Made by a program: the position numbers and the translations under genes. A stretch of 64,000 bases of DNA from Antedon mediterranea. Taxonomy: Eukaryota > Echinodermata > Crinoidea > Comatulida > Antedonidae. The DNA is taken from NCBI RefSeq assembly GCF_964355755.1, contig NC_092675.1, forward strand, positions 4,808,312 to 4,872,311. Reading direction: 5' to 3'. Each line of letters opens with the position of its first letter. The stretch's first letter is position 1. Shown here piece by piece: positions 22,551 through 38,863 of this stretch. The notes below the pieces were generated by a model. The model was not told the origin of the DNA and made no database searches. It saw only the letters and a program-made list of their open reading frames with translations.

Positions 22551-23760
22551 CGAGAATGAATCCTATCAGGCGTGTTGCTGATTACATTTAGGTTTGTATT
22601 ATTTACGCTAAAGTTGTTATTGTAATGTACATTAAACTTAATAATATTTTGTTTGTTCATAATATTCAGATATAACGACCTTTAAAATATTTAAAAAACT
22701 AGTCATCCATATTAAATTCACGGATGATAAAACAAACACAATAATAATATAATAATTAAAGAAATAGTGTATAATTGGTTATTTTTCAGAAGGTTACGGA
22801 CGAAATCCAAATACATCATTATTGTTGTTGCTACATCCGATAGCCTGCACTAATAATGATGTTGCGTCAGGTAGACTAGATGGTCGTCATAGCAACTAAA
22901 CAACACTAAACGTGTAGTTGGAGCCCCGCTTTTGTAATTAGATTATCTTGATCTAATAATAACCAATCACTTATGTGACTATTAATGTAAGACTAAACCA
23001 AATTAATCATTTCTTGCTTGCCATAAAAAAATAAGATAAGTTGTATTATTTTAACAAGCTATGTTGTATAATTCCTGTTGACGTTGTCATGTTTATATTA
23101 AAATAATGCTAATAATAATTATAGACCTTCAATTTAACTATGGTAATTTTTTCCGATACAAAAAGTAATTAAAGAATAGAAAGAACAGTTTTCAAAAACA
23201 TGTACAACAATTATAGTAAAAATAGTACAGTATAATATGTATATTTGCCGTATTGTTATATGAAATAATAAATATAAATATTAGTCATCACCCAATTTTG
23301 CAACTTACATTTATAGAAATACCATAAATATTTGTATCTAGATTTAGTCAGTTAAGATGTATCTTATTGACGATTGCATATATTTGGTTGGTAACATATA
23401 CAAATAATGAATGTTTATAGTGCAACGGTACAAATATTAATAATACTGTATTAAAATATGTGTAATTTTATACATGATTGGTACACTAAAGAATTAACTA
23501 TACATGATATAAATAGGAACAACCTTTTTATATCAGTTAGTATGTTCGTACATTCACAAAGTGGACGGGAATAAATATAGAAAATGGCAATTGTTAAAAC
23601 TTTTATGACAAAAATCAGCAGAGCCTCGGCCTTGGTGCAATCTACAACACTGTGCACTTAAGAGATAAATATATGCCGCATCCTGCATCAATCATGACAG
23701 TTTATATAGTTACGGTTTTATTGGAACAAGGATTTGTATGAAGCTTCCACTTGTTAGGGC
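22551..23760. other. Intergenic DNA between remnant G and copy D
   Basis: Aligns with 7155-8720. Contains the conserved upstream block (about 22858-22945) and the empty MITE site (22975-22993). No gene seen. Confidence 0.5.
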
Positions 23761-25412
23761 CTATAATATGTAGCAATAACCATCACGTTTAACCTCAAGA
23801 TTCTCGAATCCCCAACTATTAATTCCATAATTCCCGCAACCTGTTCTAGCATGCGTTGTAGGGAAAATGACCTCTTCACTTTCGACCCAGCCGGCGTTAC
23901 AGCAATCATAACCAGCTATTTGTGACGCTTGTAGTTGCGCTCGTGTTGCTAGTGCTCCTCCAGTGTAAGCAGAGCATCTATCTTTTGCATCCTGGTACGT
24001 AAGTTGGTATCTTTCAGTTCCACGCACATTCATCACTCGATGTGAGGGAAATGGATCTGGAAACGTGATGTTCTGGTTTGTTAAAGGAATATAACACATG
24101 GCGAAATATTCCATTGATGGGTCGTGTAGCTTAATGTAGTCACCAAATGGATAAAGCCAAAAATCCGACGGAATATTACCTGTGCAAGAATTTCCTCCCA
24201 ATCCCTTCAAATACCATCCATTAGTACAAAGATCAACATCTAGTGAGTGTGATGCATTATACACCTCAAAAGGAGTCGCCAGCCGACCACCAAAGAGGGT
24301 ACTGCATCTAGTTTCAGCTTCATTAGCGTTCAGTTTATCTGAATTTAAACCTGTTAGCCTTATAATTCGTTGGATTGTCGGAATATAATCAAACAAACCT
24401 AATGGTTGATTATATCCTCTGTAACAATAATAGCCACTTTGATATGTCTTGTCTGGAAAAACATTACTTCGTTGATCTGGTGAATTCAATGTGCATTTGT
24501 CTCCGTTGATTTCGGTGAAGGCTATCTCACCACTAATCAGCCATCCTTCGATGCAGTTGTCCATACGTGGTTGATATGTGTTGTAAAGTTGTTCATACGA
24601 TGCAAGCGAACCTAAGTTATTGGTACACGTACTGGATGCTACTTCGTAAGTAGCATTAATTGAACTAGAATAAATACCATCTGAAAAAGACGAAAGAACC
24701 GCTCATCAACAAATATCTCATTGATGAGAGTTATATGTATTGTGTTTATTCTATAAAAATGATTTTGTGTCTTCTGTGTCGTAACACAGTTATATGGCTA
24801 CCACAGTATTGCTTTTTAAAATACAAAAGTATTTAGAAACAGCACATTATGGATATAATTTTTTAAATTAGAGATTATTTTAAATATCTAGGCATTATTC
24901 TACAGAAATCATTAGGTCTATACTCACGATTCTTTAAACTTTTATCCAATACCTATATAAGAGATAATACCACAATTAAAAGACATATTTTACACAATGA
25001 CATTAAATATTATAATTGTAAAGTTATAATATTATATTTTCCATGTACTTTTGTTTTCACGTAAAGAATGAGCAAAATATATAATATAGCCTATAGGGTT
25101 TAAAATACAAAAAGAAAAGTCGAATAACTATACCTTCTCTATATATTCAAATGAAAGTTCTTGTTGAAAATCTTCTGTATATGCTTCGTCTTGTACATTT
25201 TTGTTGAGTTGACACAAACGATCCTGCTTACTGTAGTTAACAGACCAACAGTAAACTTTCCTGGAACAAGCCAACAAACATCCAGCACGGTCGATGTTAA
25301 GAAGCTGGTAACTCCAGCCCAGAAGAGAACGTTGTGAAATCACTCTATATAATTGAGAACTTGTAGGTTCACTACAGAGTACGATTAAACAAAAGAGTAC
25401 GGGGAAATACAT
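23761..25412 (-). CDS. Secreted PAN + triple Link-domain protein, copy D
   Basis: Exons: 25134-25412 (ATG at 25410-25412), 24928-24952 (25-nt micro-exon), 23761-24680. The product is about 407 residues. Residues 1 to about 19 form a hydrophobic signal peptide. The PAN-like domain follows, with Cys at 45, 49, 55 and 67. The micro-exon codes VLDKSLKN plus the first base of a His codon. Three Link domains follow, each with four cysteines and the C-x-x-GW core. It is a near copy of C, including intron sequence. The stop codon differs: in C the end is CYILL, while here a TAGGCCC-type insertion at 23746-23753 supplies a TAG that ends the protein one residue earlier (CYIL). Intact reading frame, splice sites and signal peptide indicate a working gene. 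Upstream DNA to about 26.97 kb matches the region upstream of copy C. Confidence 0.87.
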
Positions 25413-26300
25413 AATGTTGACCTGTCCTCAATTATCCTATTTTGTCAAATAATGTACTTTTGCTTACTGCTTTAAATAAGAAGAGTTTGTCTGTGATAAT
25501 CAAAATTAAAATCGATTATTACATTTAGTATGCATTGGTATAGTAAATCGTTATGTTTGTACAAAATCAATATTGTATATTGTGGTAATAAAGATATACA
25601 TTGATGATTGATGTATCATTGCAATACCTGTTTGTATTTACATTGTACCGTTCTTCGTTGAAATCATTGTTGAACTGTAATTTAATATTTTAATTTGAAA
25701 AAGATCTAAATCTAATAATCAGTTCAACAGTTTTTTTCTTTCTTTCTAAATCTAATACTGTACAGAAATTGTGGATTCAGATCGCCTGTTCAAACATTTC
25801 TACTAACCTCTCAGATTCTGTATTGACGTACAAACACCATATTCGTGTCGCGTTTGTCAGTACAAAAGATTATAGCGAAGTTATTTTCAATTTATTTAAA
25901 AAAACGCAATGTTTAGTCCGTGTCATTCGGTATAGCTTAATTCACGAATTGTGCAAGTCCGTAGACAGAGCTTTTTCATAAAGTGCCTTTTTCAAACTAG
26001 AAAATATCAGCAGAAATGATAGTTAGACCTAAAGCCTTAATAACCTTTCCTATGACGATTTACGCCATTTCTAGAAAAAACGCTGTAATAAAACCCTGTA
26101 AAAATTCCTGCCTAGAGATTGTAAATTTTGGTAGAGTGAGTAACGATAACAATCTTTGTTGGTTACTATTGTTAAATTGATATTGGTAGCTAGTAATCGA
26201 AACACTAAATTGGTAGTCTTATGACTAGCAATTATTGTTCTGGTTTACATTCATTAAGGCCTTTTCAATAGCACAGCTGTGAGAGATCTGTAATAATTTA
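25413..26300. other. 5' flank of copy D
   Basis: Aligns with 10403-11470 but has one copy of the 360-bp unit. The first 30 bases upstream of the ATG are nearly the same as in copy C (GGATAATT...GGACAGGTCAA on the minus strand), so promoter elements may lie here. Nothing more specific can be assigned. Confidence 0.45.
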
Positions 26301-26587
26301 AAGATGTATTGTCCCCCAAAACATGAAAAATGAAGATTAATTAAATCGGACTTTGAATAAGTTATTTTGTAGTTTAAAAAAAGTTAATCACTTTCGTAGA
26401 AATTTTTTTATATAAAATGACCAAATAAATGGTTAAATTCAACCCAAAACCCATTGAAATTACAGTTTTTCAGGTAAATACATGTTTTTTCGATCCAATT
26501 TTTCGTCAAAGTGAATAACTATTATGTTACATTAAATGGCATACACAAATTTTGTTAAGAACTATTTTTTAGGGGACAATACATCTT
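26301..26587. mobile_element. MITE family 1, copy 3
   Basis: Inverted ends AAGATGTATTGTCCCC and GGGGACAATACATCTT with TA on both sides (26299-26300, 26588-26589). Shorter inside than copy 1. It sits in the 5' flank of copy D. Confidence 0.85.
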
Positions 26588-27004
26588 TAAAGTTTTTAAA
26601 ACCGGAGATAATAATAAACAATACAGTAGCGAGAAATTACAATGTTTAACCATAAAACATGATTTCTTTAATAACCTGCAGAAGTAGTTTATTATTGCTT
26701 CTTTTGTTTTCAACACTAATCGATTTTACGTTCAATGTTATCACATCAAAGTAACACGTATCACAAACTTAAATTGTTTTCACGAAAACACAAATGTAAT
26801 CTGAAGCCTACGCTATAGTCTCCGAAATTATATTACTTGGCATAATCCCAAGTTATCATTCTGTTGTAATACCTGTATACCAACAAATCATGTATATTTA
26901 TGAAAAATGATATATTGGTGACGTTACAAAAACTGATTAAAATCTCGCCGCTTAATGTGACCAAAATAGCACAATATCTGCTTTTTAATGATTGATTGAA
27001 ATAT

Positions 27005-27287
27005 ATATTTATACTGGGTAACCTCTTCAGTCAAAGACTGGTCTCCCAGAGGGCCCAGTTGGTGATCAGTGGCTGTGATGTACTAATACACCGGGGTAAT
27101 CCCCTACTCGTCTCGAAAGATGTACTAGGTTCTTTAAAGTGCACACGAGCAAGTTGTGTACACTGGACCTGCGGTTTATAGTCCTTATCCGAGAAGACTT
27201 GTTCTACAACCAGAACCATGGAGTGAGTGAGCCTTGGACCCCTGCCGATGTTATGGCCACTGTCTTAACCGCTCGGCCACTCACCCA
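27005..27287 (-). mobile_element. tRNA-Leu/Ser-derived SINE, family 2, copy 1
   Basis: The minus-strand head GAGTGGCCGAGCGGTTAAGA is typical of a class II (Leu/Ser) tRNA box A. The body matches 36013-36395 (GGTTCTGGT.GTAGAACAAG, CTTCTCGGATAAGGACTATA, TACCCCGGTGTA). The 3' tail is shorter here. Confidence 0.8.
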
Positions 27288-27295
27288 CACACAAG

Positions 27296-28194
27296 CTTAA
27301 CACTGCATCATTTGGTACTCTATCCAGTACCTGTTAAAATAATAATAAGAAATATTCAATTTATATTTATATAAATATAATTGTAACACTACCGAGAAGT
27401 AAATACAAAACTTTTATATTCCGTATATTGTCATGACTTTCCAAAACAATAAACAATCTTTAAATTTCAGTTCTTCTTTTTTAAAGTGTTATGGCATCTG
27501 TTATTTACTAAATGTTTCCTTATTGATAAAATCACTTGATTTCATAAATGTGTTTTACATATTTTAAGCGTTTTGTCTTAAAAGTGCGTTCAAACTTATT
27601 TTAGTCTCCGTCCACACACTTATATTGCTTATTTTACTTTTAGCATTTGTATTTAAAGCTCTGTCTACACTATCAAACTTTATGTGACAAAAAATGTGCC
27701 CATATATGGAAATGATAATGTCATATCACTACCATATTAGGGTATATGACACTTTTTTTGTCAAACTAGTTTGATGATAGTGTTAGACAGAGCTTTAAGC
27801 TCACTGATATTTTGTGTGCAGTGGAAAATAAAAAATAAAAATAAAAATTAAATTAAAAAAATATCTGTATTGCTGCATAAGTTTCCTTCCTCCAGTCGCA
27901 TCAAAGAGGCAGTCTTCTCTAGCATCCAAATATATGCTGGGTCCGACTGTACAGTGTTTCCGACGGTAAAATAATTAACTCGATAATCAATAACAATAAC
28001 ATTATTATATTTTATATTTTAATGCAGCACAAATATAATCGTAAACTTTATTGTATTTCTATGCAGAGACATTAATTCTTAATTCGTGTGTATAACAATA
28101 CAATATTATAGGCTCATAAGGTTTGTCATTTTTTATATTCTTTCACAAAGATAATTATTAGGTAATGAATCTAGAATGCTTACAATAATAATGA
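27296..28194. other. Intergenic DNA before remnant F
   Basis: AT-rich. Contains MITE family 2 copy 1. From about 27990 it matches 15780-15960, part of the E/F duplication. No gene seen. Confidence 0.45.
27656..27795. mobile_element. MITE family 2 (AGCTCTGTCTACACTATC ends), copy 1
   Basis: Inverted ends AAGCTCTGTCTACACTATCA and near-complement at the right (one extra GA and T), flanked by TA. Middle contains TGTGCCCATATATGG. A second copy is at 31429-31576 and a partial one near 16822-16895. Confidence 0.85.
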
Positions 28195-29340
28195 CCTTTT
28201 CGATGTATGTGAACGAACTTTTTTTGGCCTGTATCCAGTTAATTGTTATCTTCTTATTGATTTTTTCTTACTGTAATTAACAGACTAACGCCCGTATTCT
28301 TAAACCGGACTTTAGTCGTAGTTCGAGCTAAAACTAAAAAAATGACGTCATTTTAATTCATAAACCGAACTTCAACTAAATCACCGACTAAATCAGGCCA
28401 ACCTCGACTAAATCGAGACGGATTTTGATCGATTTTTTTAGTCCTGGAGGGGGAAGACTAAATGGTCGACTAAATGGTTTTTAAACGATGTTTATAAAAA
28501 ACGTAACAGTCATTAAGTTGTTATATTGGCCAGATATTGAAGAATGAAATATCTATATTTATATTAGCTTAATTAAATATACATTGGTATAGATTATAAT
28601 AATGAAAATCATCTTTATTTACAACTGTATACAAATTACATTATTTTCTTCGCGCAAGTCCGACTTGAGCTACGTCACGCCATAGCGACAATGGGAGATG
28701 CGGCAATTCACCACGCGATGGAATGTTTAGGGGGCCTAGCGCTTTCTTGTCACGCTATGAAGTGCGTGGTTCGTGGCGATCATAGTTTGTTGGGGGCCTA
28801 GAAAATATAAAAGTTACCGTACCGCCATGGTTCCTAAATATATTTTTAAGATTTTATTTGTTGTTAATCAAATATACTTCACTGTTAAATTAATACTGAT
28901 ATTGTTCTAATAATTAACGATTAAAATTATTTTTCATGTATATAGTCCTGATGCGTAAAAAGTGTTGTAAGAAATGGAAAGGGATATCAATGCGCAAAAT
29001 TTCGTCTGCTCCTCAAATACTCTCTTGTCATTGGCCAATGTATAGCCTTTGTTACCCAGACGTGTGCAACTCGACTAAAAGTTCGACTTCATTAAGTCGA
29101 ACTGCAAACTTCGACTACTTCGTTTTTGAATCGAATTTGAAGTAATAGCTCGAACTACGACTTTTCCAAGTCGAACTTCGAACTACGACTAAAGTCCGGT
29201 TTAAGAATACGGGCGTAACAGTAAACTTTCCTGGAACAAACCACCGAACATCCAGCACGGCTGATGTTAAGAAGCTGGTAACTCCAGACCAGAAGAGAAA
29301 GGTGTGATACCACTGTATATAATGAGAACTCGCATAAGAA
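28195..29340 (-). pseudogene. Remnant F: degenerate PAN/apple exon split by an inserted element
   Basis: The two halves of a PAN pseudo-exon lie at about 28195-28288 and 29216-29340. Joined across the insert they give the same order as remnant E and the first exon of copies A-D, with the SLLGWSYQLLNI region recognisable near 29270-29310. A 927-bp inverted-repeat element sits between them. Sequence drift and missing downstream exons mark it as non-coding. Confidence 0.72.
28289..29215. mobile_element. 927-bp inverted-repeat transposon, Harbinger-like, in PAN remnant F
   Basis: Ends are perfect inverted repeats for more than 30 bp (CGCCCGTATTCTTAAACCGG and beyond). TAA flanks both sides (28286-28288 and 29216-29218), and removing the element plus one TAA restores the PAN exon match. 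A TWA target is typical of PIF/Harbinger elements. Sub-terminal regions are filled with CGACTAAAT / AGTCGAACT-type words in opposing orientation. A short open frame at about 28691-28801 (MGDAAIHHAMECLGG...) has no recognised function. Confidence 0.82.
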
Positions 29341-29454
29341 ACATAATTAAAAAATGTTATTATGAAAAGATGATCCGAATTTGTCAAAACTATCTCTTCC
29401 TTTTTCCTTTCTTTCAATTAAGGCCAATTTATTATTACATTATATTATGTTATT

Positions 29455-29890
29455 ATTTACCTCCGCCAAGGAGGTATATGTAGTCGATCGCGTTTGTGGC
29501 TGTTTGTTTGTTTTACCAAAATGAAAATAGAGATAGATATGTGGTCGAGGACCATTCCATTAAATTTTGGGACCACGGTTCCAATTCTGGACCAATTTTT
29601 AGTATAATTATCAGACCTGATAGTGTTAAAAAATAGGACGATTGCAGTCTTAAAGTAACAAGTAAACTGAAATTGCATTTTCTCGAGAACTACTTGTCCA
29701 AAAAACTTCATTTTTGTACAAGAGGCAAGGGTTATAATTTGTGATTTGTAATTTTAAAACATAATTTGATTTAATTTACAGGTTTTTGTATACGAGTAGT
29801 TTTAAAAAACCTATTTCTTTTAAAATTCACCCGTTTGTTTTTGGCATTGTTCTATTGTTAGTTGAAAGGCTGCTTATACATACCATTACA
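29455..29890 (+). repeat. Dispersed repeat (TTCTCGAGAACTACTTGTCC family), copy 3
   Basis: Starts with ACCTCCGCCAAGGAGG, a small palindrome, then GATCGCGTTTG and GTTTGTTTG, and continues as in copy 2. This gives the likely 5' end of the family. Confidence 0.75.
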
Positions 29891-30092
29891 CCAAATTCGC
29901 ATATTTATTATATATAATAAACAATTAACATCAAATTACAGTGTGTGTGTGGCTTTACTATAATTCAATTTTGACGCGTATTGATGCTAGTTGACCTTTG
30001 TGTTTTGAAACCATTCTTTACACAAACAACCATCTGAAATTGTTTTCACTGGAGGAAAGACTACATATATTACAACGAACAAACAAATCGGT

Positions 30093-30099
30093 CTTTTTC
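30093..30099 (+). promoter_or_regulatory. Possible 5'-TOP transcription start of RACK1
   Basis: A C followed by a pyrimidine run (CTTTTTC) lies about 90 nt before the RACK1 ATG. RACK1 is a 5'-terminal oligopyrimidine mRNA in vertebrates, so this is a reasonable start-site candidate. Other C/T-rich words downstream (near 30106-30118) are alternatives. No TATA box was assigned. Confidence 0.3.
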
Positions 30100-30188
30100 A
30101 GCTCACCTATTTTCTGTCTGTACAGAATCGTGGCAAAGGGCCACAAAAATCCGCTTAAATCAAGAAAACAACAAAACAACATTTAAAG

Positions 30189-35652
<5,464 letters not shown>

Positions 35653-35833
35653 TTCATCGAGCTTGATAAAAAAAATGGTCAATTTTAACGAATGAATCAT
35701 TATAAGAAATCATTATTTTAAATATAAGTTTCCAACTTACTTAAAAAACAATGTAACAACATTAAAAGTCTTTTTAAAAAAAAAAGATAACAAATAGATG
35801 TGTTAAATAATGTAAAATGCAAATCACATCATA

Positions 35834-35839
35834 AATAAA
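35834..35839 (+). terminator. Candidate polyadenylation signal of RACK1
   Basis: AATAAA lies about 180 nt after the RACK1 stop codon, a normal 3' UTR distance. It is the best match in the first 250 nt, but the region is AT-rich, so chance occurrence is possible. Confidence 0.4.
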
Positions 35840-36012
35840 TCTTCTGAATATACAGAAGAACAAAGAAAATGTGTGTTTTACTTTTCATTTTTTAGTGTTT
35901 CGTTACATAAAATGCAGAAGTGTGTTTATTTGAAATGCATATGTCGCTATTATAGTATCAGTACAATTGGGTGATTGAGAGCTGGACAGGAGGAATAGTT
36001 GTGTTGCATTTG
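35840..36012. other. RACK1 3' flank
   Basis: Short non-coding gap between the RACK1 polyadenylation candidate and SINE family 2 copy 2. Nothing else seen. Confidence 0.4.
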
Positions 36013-36395
36013 CGAGTGAGTGGCCGAGCGGTTAAGACAGTGGAACCGTAATCCATAGCCATAACATTGGCAAGGGTTCGAGGCTCACTCGCTCCATGGT
36101 TCTGGTGGTAGAACAAGTCTTCTCGGATAAGGACTATAAACCGTAGGTCCAGTGTATGCATATTGCGTGTGTGCACTTTCTAGTACATCTTTGGAGATGA
36201 GTAGGGGTTACCCCGGTGTACTTGTTCACACACACACTTTCGTGGACAGACGTAATGACGCTGTAGTTGGCTGCCGATGACACGATGTGACCCTTAGTGG
36301 AGAAGAATGAATGAAAAGGTGTAACATCTAAGTCTACAGCGCTCTGATCTTCATGAAATAGCACTATATAAATGTCGCATTATATTACATTTTGC
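36013..36395 (+). mobile_element. tRNA-Leu/Ser-derived SINE, family 2, copy 2 (LINE-type tail)
   Basis: tRNA head with GAGTGGCCGAGCGGTTAAGA, then GGTTCGAGGC as box B and a long body. The end, CAGCGCTCTGATCTTC followed by AGCACTATATAAATGTCG, resembles the 3' end of CR1/L2 LINEs such as the one at 12830-12860. That suggests the SINE uses the LINE's reverse transcriptase. Confidence 0.8.
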
Positions 36396-36589
36396 TCTCT
36401 GGCTGCTGAGTATAAAAAATGGTGTGTAGGGTTCAATTTGGTGCCATGTTTCTAGCGGTAATCAAGTGGAAATAATTGGCAGTGTTGGAAAACTCAACTC
36501 TTTTAGTAGTATACAGTGCAAAATCAATATGGAACATAATGTAACATATTTGATTATTCTGTTTATTATTGAGTATATACTGTATATAT

Positions 36590-36760
36590 ACATTATATAT
36601 AAACACAGTCACAGAACATTAATTCTAAATCACCTTATGATATACTGATTAAATTGTATTAATTTAATATGATAAAGATAAGGAAATCTGAGAATGAGAA
36701 AAAGGTCCCCGCAACTGAGATTCGAACCAGGAACCTTCTGCTTGATATCAAACCAGATGA
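36590..36760 (-). mobile_element. tRNA-derived SINE, family 3, copy 2
   Basis: Minus-strand reading has a partial head with GTTCGAATCTC (box B) and the body ending in TTATCTTTATCAT, as in 14348-14465. Flanking ACATTAATTCTAAA also recurs at about 14667-14681. Confidence 0.6.
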
Positions 36761-38570
36761 CTGGTATAGACCAACATTTGTTTTAATATACTCATATATG
36801 TGGTTTACATAATCATTAATTATCTTAAAGGACTTGGAATTAGGAAAAGGCGTCTCCACACACTAATCATCTACATTAAATAAATTAAAACATCAATTTC
36901 CTGTTTAGTTTACTATTCATCTATAAAGGAAAGGAGTCCATTTATAGGAACATTGTACAATTCATGTGGGAATTGAATGGACTATTGCAAACATGAAGAA
37001 ATCTAATGTGCCAGAATTTCTTGATATATGCCTTGTGGTCAGCAATGGTTATTGCCCTGTTAGTAGGAGCGTGGATAAATTTAATCCAGAAGAGACTATT
37101 ACTTGGAAATGGGTATGATGTCTCTGTATGGCATTGATTAGAGGCCTAAGAATTTCATTGTACAACTTGATTAACAGAAGTGGAGAAAGTATAGACAGTG
37201 CATATTAAAGTGTATGATTTCTATACAGTAATACATTAATCCAAATACTTAGTAGTAGAGGAATCAAATTAGAATTTACAATTCTCGGAATTTAATATGT
37301 TATTAGATGAACTCATAAGGGTTTTGATTAAAAATTTATCACAGAGAAGGTCTTATATACTAATAATAATATCATAAAAGGGCCTTTGTTTGGACAGAAC
37401 ATCGAAAATTGAACTTGATTATTTGGCATCATCACCGAATTCTTGAACTTCCTTGGCCGTTCTTTGTTGCCAAAAAAACATTTAAATTGACATTTCTTTC
37501 CTGTCGGGGGAGAGGGGACATTCCTGCGTTTTTGCCTATAAATATTTACACTTTATTTTGACATTTCTTGAACTTACAAGAATGAATCATCATCATCGTA
37601 TTACCCAAGACGAGGTGTGATAAAAAAGACCCTTTGTAGCACCGTGTAAAAAGTAATATCACTCCTTGTTGGTTCCCTCTGACCGCGACTGCGTCTGACC
37701 TCCCGACGTCCTGCGGTTAATTTATTTAAAGGTGGAGTCATTGAACAACTTTAAAGTTATAATGAATACATATTATACATATTATTATTATTGATTAATT
37801 TCAAATCAAATACTTTATACTTAAATAGTGTTTGATTGAACGAAAATGTGTTTTTTGTTAATGTTAATTTATTTTTAAATTGCGTACATTATTACGTTTA
37901 CCTATGGGACATAATGGACGGTTCCAAGGTAATTGACAGTTCTTACGTTTCAATTGACGGAAACTTATAAATTCAGCACGTACTCATTGATGCACTGTCG
38001 TCTTGTAAGCACTTGTGTTACATTTACGAGACTTAATTTCCAGTCAAGAGGTACCTAAACGCGACAAGTGCATATTTTTCGTTGCAGCGTATATGTCTAC
38101 AATAACTCATATGGAATAATTTACTCAATGGAAACTGTAGGCCTACAGACAACAATGATAATTGAGTTCAGTGCTGCGAACTCTAGGAGGACTTTCTGTA
38201 CTGGGTTGATAACTGACCAGCGACTGAGATGCTATTAAGATAAGAATGGTCGATCATCTGAATTTGTTTGCAGTTTTTGTTCCCAGGTGTCTTTTAGGAA
38301 ATATTTACCAAAAGAACTGAACATACACTATACAAATCTTTGTTGTATTGGAGTAAAGTAAAGTGATCAAGTTTGATCATTAATGTAGACAGATGATTCG
38401 ACACGAACTGTCACAACATTTAGTAATCATCATTGTCTATTCACTTCTGACTATAATGGTATGTACTGATGCCATTAGGTTACATTTGGAACAGTATAGG
38501 TTAGGTTGAGGCTATTGGCACAGTCAACCGTGCATTTCATTCTAAGTTTCTATAGATACTCACGGTTAGG
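36761..38570. other. Intergenic DNA between RACK1 and the ADAMTS gene
   Basis: No long open frame or recognised repeat. The promoter and first exon of the ADAMTS gene may lie here or in 38864-39287, but no signal-peptide exon with a fitting phase-0 donor could be supported. Confidence 0.4.
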
Positions 38571-38863
38571 CCTACTGGCCAGACATCAGTTTTTTCTATA
38601 GACACTGGTTACTGGCCATACATCAGTTTTTTCTATAGGCACTGGTTACTGGCCAGACATCAGTTTTTTCTATAGACACTGGTTACTGGCCAGACATCAG
38701 TTTTTTCTATAGGCACTGGTTACTGGCCAGACATCAGTTTTTTCTATAGACACTGGTTACTGGCCATACATCAGTTTTTTCTATAGACACTGGTTACTGG
38801 CCAGACATCAGTTTTTTCTATAGACACTGATTACTGGCTATCACATCAGTTTTTTCTATCGGC
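38571..38863. repeat. 37-bp minisatellite, about 8 copies
   Basis: Unit close to ACTGGTTACTGGCCAGACAT followed by CAGTTTTTTCTATAGAC. Copies alternate in two positions (CAGAC/CATAC and TAGAC/TAGGC). Non-coding; about 1 kb upstream of the first recognised ADAMTS exon. Confidence 0.93.

Larger units (their letters stand above)
22120..26975. repeat. Segmental duplication, block 2 (remnant G and copy D with flanks)
   Basis: Counterpart of 3900-12140. It carries the internal deletion that made remnant G and an empty MITE site at about 22975-22993, and holds copy D opposite copy C. Divergence is low in the coding exons and introns and higher in flanks. Confidence 0.8.
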
